DNA from: Candidatus Poribacteria bacterium
Lineage (GTDB): Bacteria; Poribacteria; WGA-4E; PCPOR2b
Direction: 5' to 3'
NCBI GenBank assembly: GCA_022826645.1
Contig: JAJDUM010000030.1
Span: forward strand, 1-64,000
DNA length: 64,000 bases
Part shown: positions 62,354-64,000 of the stretch, one piece after another
Layout: each line of letters starts with the position of its first letter
How positions within the stretch are numbered: the stretch's first letter is position 1
Notes under the pieces: model-generated
What the model was told of the DNA's origin: nothing
The model's database searches: none
The model's input: only the letters and a program-made list of their open reading frames with translations
Made by a program: the position numbers and the translations under genes

Positions 62354-62977
62354 ATGTTAAAAGCATCGATCGCAACGAGCTTTAATTGTCCGGGACCTGG
62401 CACCAACGGACTCGCTTGGCAAGCCACAGCTATCTGGAGCGTAGAGGGTGGTGGAACGTTACATAAAATTAACCCCCAAACCGGTGAGGTTATCCTTACC
62501 GTAAATCCACCCACGGCGGGTTCCAGTGGACTCGAATGTGATGGCACCCATTTTTGGTATTCTGATATCGGTGAAAAGATCCTGTACAAATTAACCGTGT
62601 CGGATGTGCAGGTTGTCACCTCGTTTTCGCCACCGGGTCCGAGTCCGCACGGTCTCGCTTGGGATGGCGAATCCCTGTGGAGTGCCGATGTGCAATCAGA
62701 TCGGCACTATAAGGTTTCTCCTGAAACTGGCGAGATACTGGCAGAATTTCCATCACCCGGCACACGGCCACACGGGATCGCTTGGGATGGAAACACGTTG
62801 TGGAGTGCGGACACCGACACGCACATCATCTCCCAAATTGACCCTCAATCCGGGGAGGTTTTGGATTCCTTCGAGTGTCCTGGTGAGCCGCACGGCTTGA
62901 CGTGGGATGGCGCGAATCTCTGGTACGGCGATGATGCTGAGAAGACGATTTGCAAAATCACGCTGGAACGCACTTAA
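62354..62977 (+). CDS. Beta-propeller repeat protein
   Basis: A 207-residue protein made of repeats of the form GLAWDG.SLWS.D....I..I.P.TGE (for example PHGLAWDGESLWSADVQSD and PHGIAWDGNTLWSADTDTH), about five units, as in SMP-30/Vgb or glutamine-cyclotransferase-like propellers. No signal peptide is visible. GGGAGGAG stands before ATG 62354; the track start is ten codons early. It may be a lactonase-like sugar-pathway enzyme or a binding protein. Confidence 0.65.
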   Translation: MLKASIATSFNCPGPGTNGLAWQATAIWSVEGGGTLHKINPQTGEVILTVNPPTAGSSGLECDGTHFWYSDIGEKILYKLTVSDVQVVTSFSPPGPSPHGLAWDGESLWSADVQSDRHYKVSPETGEILAEFPSPGTRPHGIAWDGNTLWSADTDTHIISQIDPQSGEVLDSFECPGEPHGLTWDGANLWYGDDAEKTICKITLERT

Positions 62978-63140
62978 CAGAAGCACGTGATTTTTGAATC
63001 TTTGGTGTGAGTTGGTAATGAGTCGTTTTCACGTTTCACAGCTTGTCCCGATTTATCGGGGCATCACGTTTCACTCTCGGTCTTTGACAGGGGAACGTGT
63101 CAACAGTTGCAAGCTCGCCCCATTGGTTATGAGGTCAATT

Positions 63141-64000
63141 ATGACACGAACGATAGGCATCGGTGTCATCGGTATGGGGTGGATGGGAACTGTGCACAGC
63201 CGTTCCTACCGACAGATTCCGATCCGTTTTCAGGACTGTGGGGTTCGACCACGCTTGGTCATCTGTGCGGATGAAGTGGATGATCGTGCCCGCGAGGCGC
63301 AAACGTTTTTGGGCTTTGAACGGTACACCACCGATTGGAGACAGGTTATTGCCGATCCAGAGGTGGAACTCGTCAACATTACCGCGCCAAACAGTATGCA
63401 CCTCGAAATTGCGACGGCGGCTGCCGAGGCTGGCAAGCATATCTTCTGTGAGAAGCCTGTCGGTCGGAATCCACAAGAGACCGCCGCTATCGAAGATGTC
63501 GCTCGGCGCGCTGGCGTTTTGACCTGTGTGGGTTATAATTACCGATGGGCGCCGCTTGTGCAGCATACACGACAACTGATTGAGGAAGGTCACCTCGGCG
63601 ATCTCACACACTATCGTGGACGTTTCTTTGCGGGTTATGCAAGCAATCCGTACGCCGTGCTGTCGTGGCGGTTTCAACGCGAAGTAGCGGGATTGGGAAC
63701 CTTGGGCGATCTGATGTCGCATGTCGTTGATATGGCACAGATGATTGCGGGTCCGATTAAGCGTTTAGTGGGCAACCGCGAGACTTTCGTCTCAGAACGT
63801 CCGCTTGCCACCCCCGGCGAAGGTACGCATTTTTCTGTCCGCACAGATGGTCCAACAGGCGAAGTCACCAACGAAGATTATGTCGGCGCGCTGGTGCAGT
63901 TTTCAAATGGAGCGCACGGCATACTGGAGGGGTGTCGGGTCATAAATGGACCCGAGTGTGAGATGGCGTTTGAGGTCCACGGCACACTGGGCGCGATAAA
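63141..64000 (+). CDS. Gfo/Idh/MocA-family oxidoreductase (partial, runs off the window)
   Basis: The frame from ATG 63141, with GAGG 6 bp upstream, is open to the window end and so absent from the ORF track. [20 protein letters not shown] is the Rossmann motif, [31 protein letters not shown] holds the EKP motif, and [11 protein letters not shown] follows. At least 286 residues are visible. Together with the ManD-like gene it points to sugar-acid catabolism. Confidence 0.9.
   Translation, partial: MTRTIGIGVIGMGWMGTVHSRSYRQIPIRFQDCGVRPRLVICADEVDDRAREAQTFLGFERYTTDWRQVIADPEVELVNITAPNSMHLEIATAAAEAGKHIFCEKPVGRNPQETAAIEDVARRAGVLTCVGYNYRWAPLVQHTRQLIEEGHLGDLTHYRGRFFAGYASNPYAVLSWRFQREVAGLGTLGDLMSHVVDMAQMIAGPIKRLVGNRETFVSERPLATPGEGTHFSVRTDGPTGEVTNEDYVGALVQFSNGAHGILEGCRVINGPECEMAFEVHGTLGAI

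Overview
The window looks like a chromosomal piece of an uncultured bacterium of the Candidatus Poribacteria type or a close relative. This is inference, not phylogeny: it rests on three phytanoyl-CoA-dioxygenase-like genes, two enolase-superfamily sugar-acid dehydratases, several Gfo/Idh/MocA and DapA-like genes, paired amidohydrolases with a Rieske protein, and a dense scatter of small intergenic repeats built around 'ggcggggcatcttgccccgcc'. TAA, TAG and TGA all end ordinary genes, so there is no general codon reassignment. No rRNA or tRNA gene was recognised.

Layout. 1-8.3 kb: the edge of an IS3-family element reading in frame out of a small ORF, a WYL regulator with a HicB-like protein, an outer-membrane-type protein, a stand-alone PglZ-domain protein, a TIM-barrel hydrolase-like protein and an SDR. 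8.5-9.9 kb: a complete IS4-type element with an 8-bp target duplication. 10-14.8 kb: catabolic genes (PhyH, DapA-like, enolase superfamily, Gfo/Idh). 14.8-18.6 kb: a small defence island (Bpu10I-like restriction enzyme plus methyltransferase, DUF433, broken MazF-like toxin with antitoxin, a 30-aa membrane peptide, a NucS-like nuclease). 18.8-28.7 kb: Rieske protein, amidohydrolases, uracil-DNA glycosylase, HicB with a nonsense-mutated HicA, formamidase-like protein, a coiled-coil/TPR protein, two PhyH proteins and a GH88-like hydrolase. 28.9-38.3 kb: housekeeping genes rlmB, ilvD, accB, efp, aroQ, aroK and aroA, with a tandem peroxiredoxin between aroK and aroA, then two DapA paralogues. 38.5-49.1 kb: a pyrimidine locus (PyrR-type attenuator, HD phosphohydrolase, pyrR, pyrC, carA, carB) split by a cassette of GNAT, methyltransferase-nuclease and retropepsin-like genes. 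49.2-60.1 kb: a TnpB element inside a secreted-protein gene, a MoxR cluster with a sigma-54 activator, yqeY, a glycosyltransferase, ndk, a DnaJ-class chaperone and doxX. 60.4-64 kb: a second sugar-acid catabolic group cut off at the window end.

The most notable signal is the gene at 33787-34782 (minus). It encodes two fused BCP-type peroxiredoxin domains, each with an in-frame UGA exactly where the peroxidatic cysteine belongs. Each UGA is followed, 21 nt later, by the apical loop of a near-identical hairpin with a bulged U. I read it as a double-selenocysteine tandem peroxiredoxin; the six-frame ORF track splits it into three pieces. The second is a complete PyrR attenuator (binding loop, antiterminator and terminator all traceable) ahead of an HD-domain phosphohydrolase and pyrR.

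Mobile DNA has reshaped the intergenic space. Three families of small inverted-repeat elements can be defined, one with 8-bp target duplications. They are nested in one another, supply the stop codons of two genes, and in one case duplicate a ribosome binding site.
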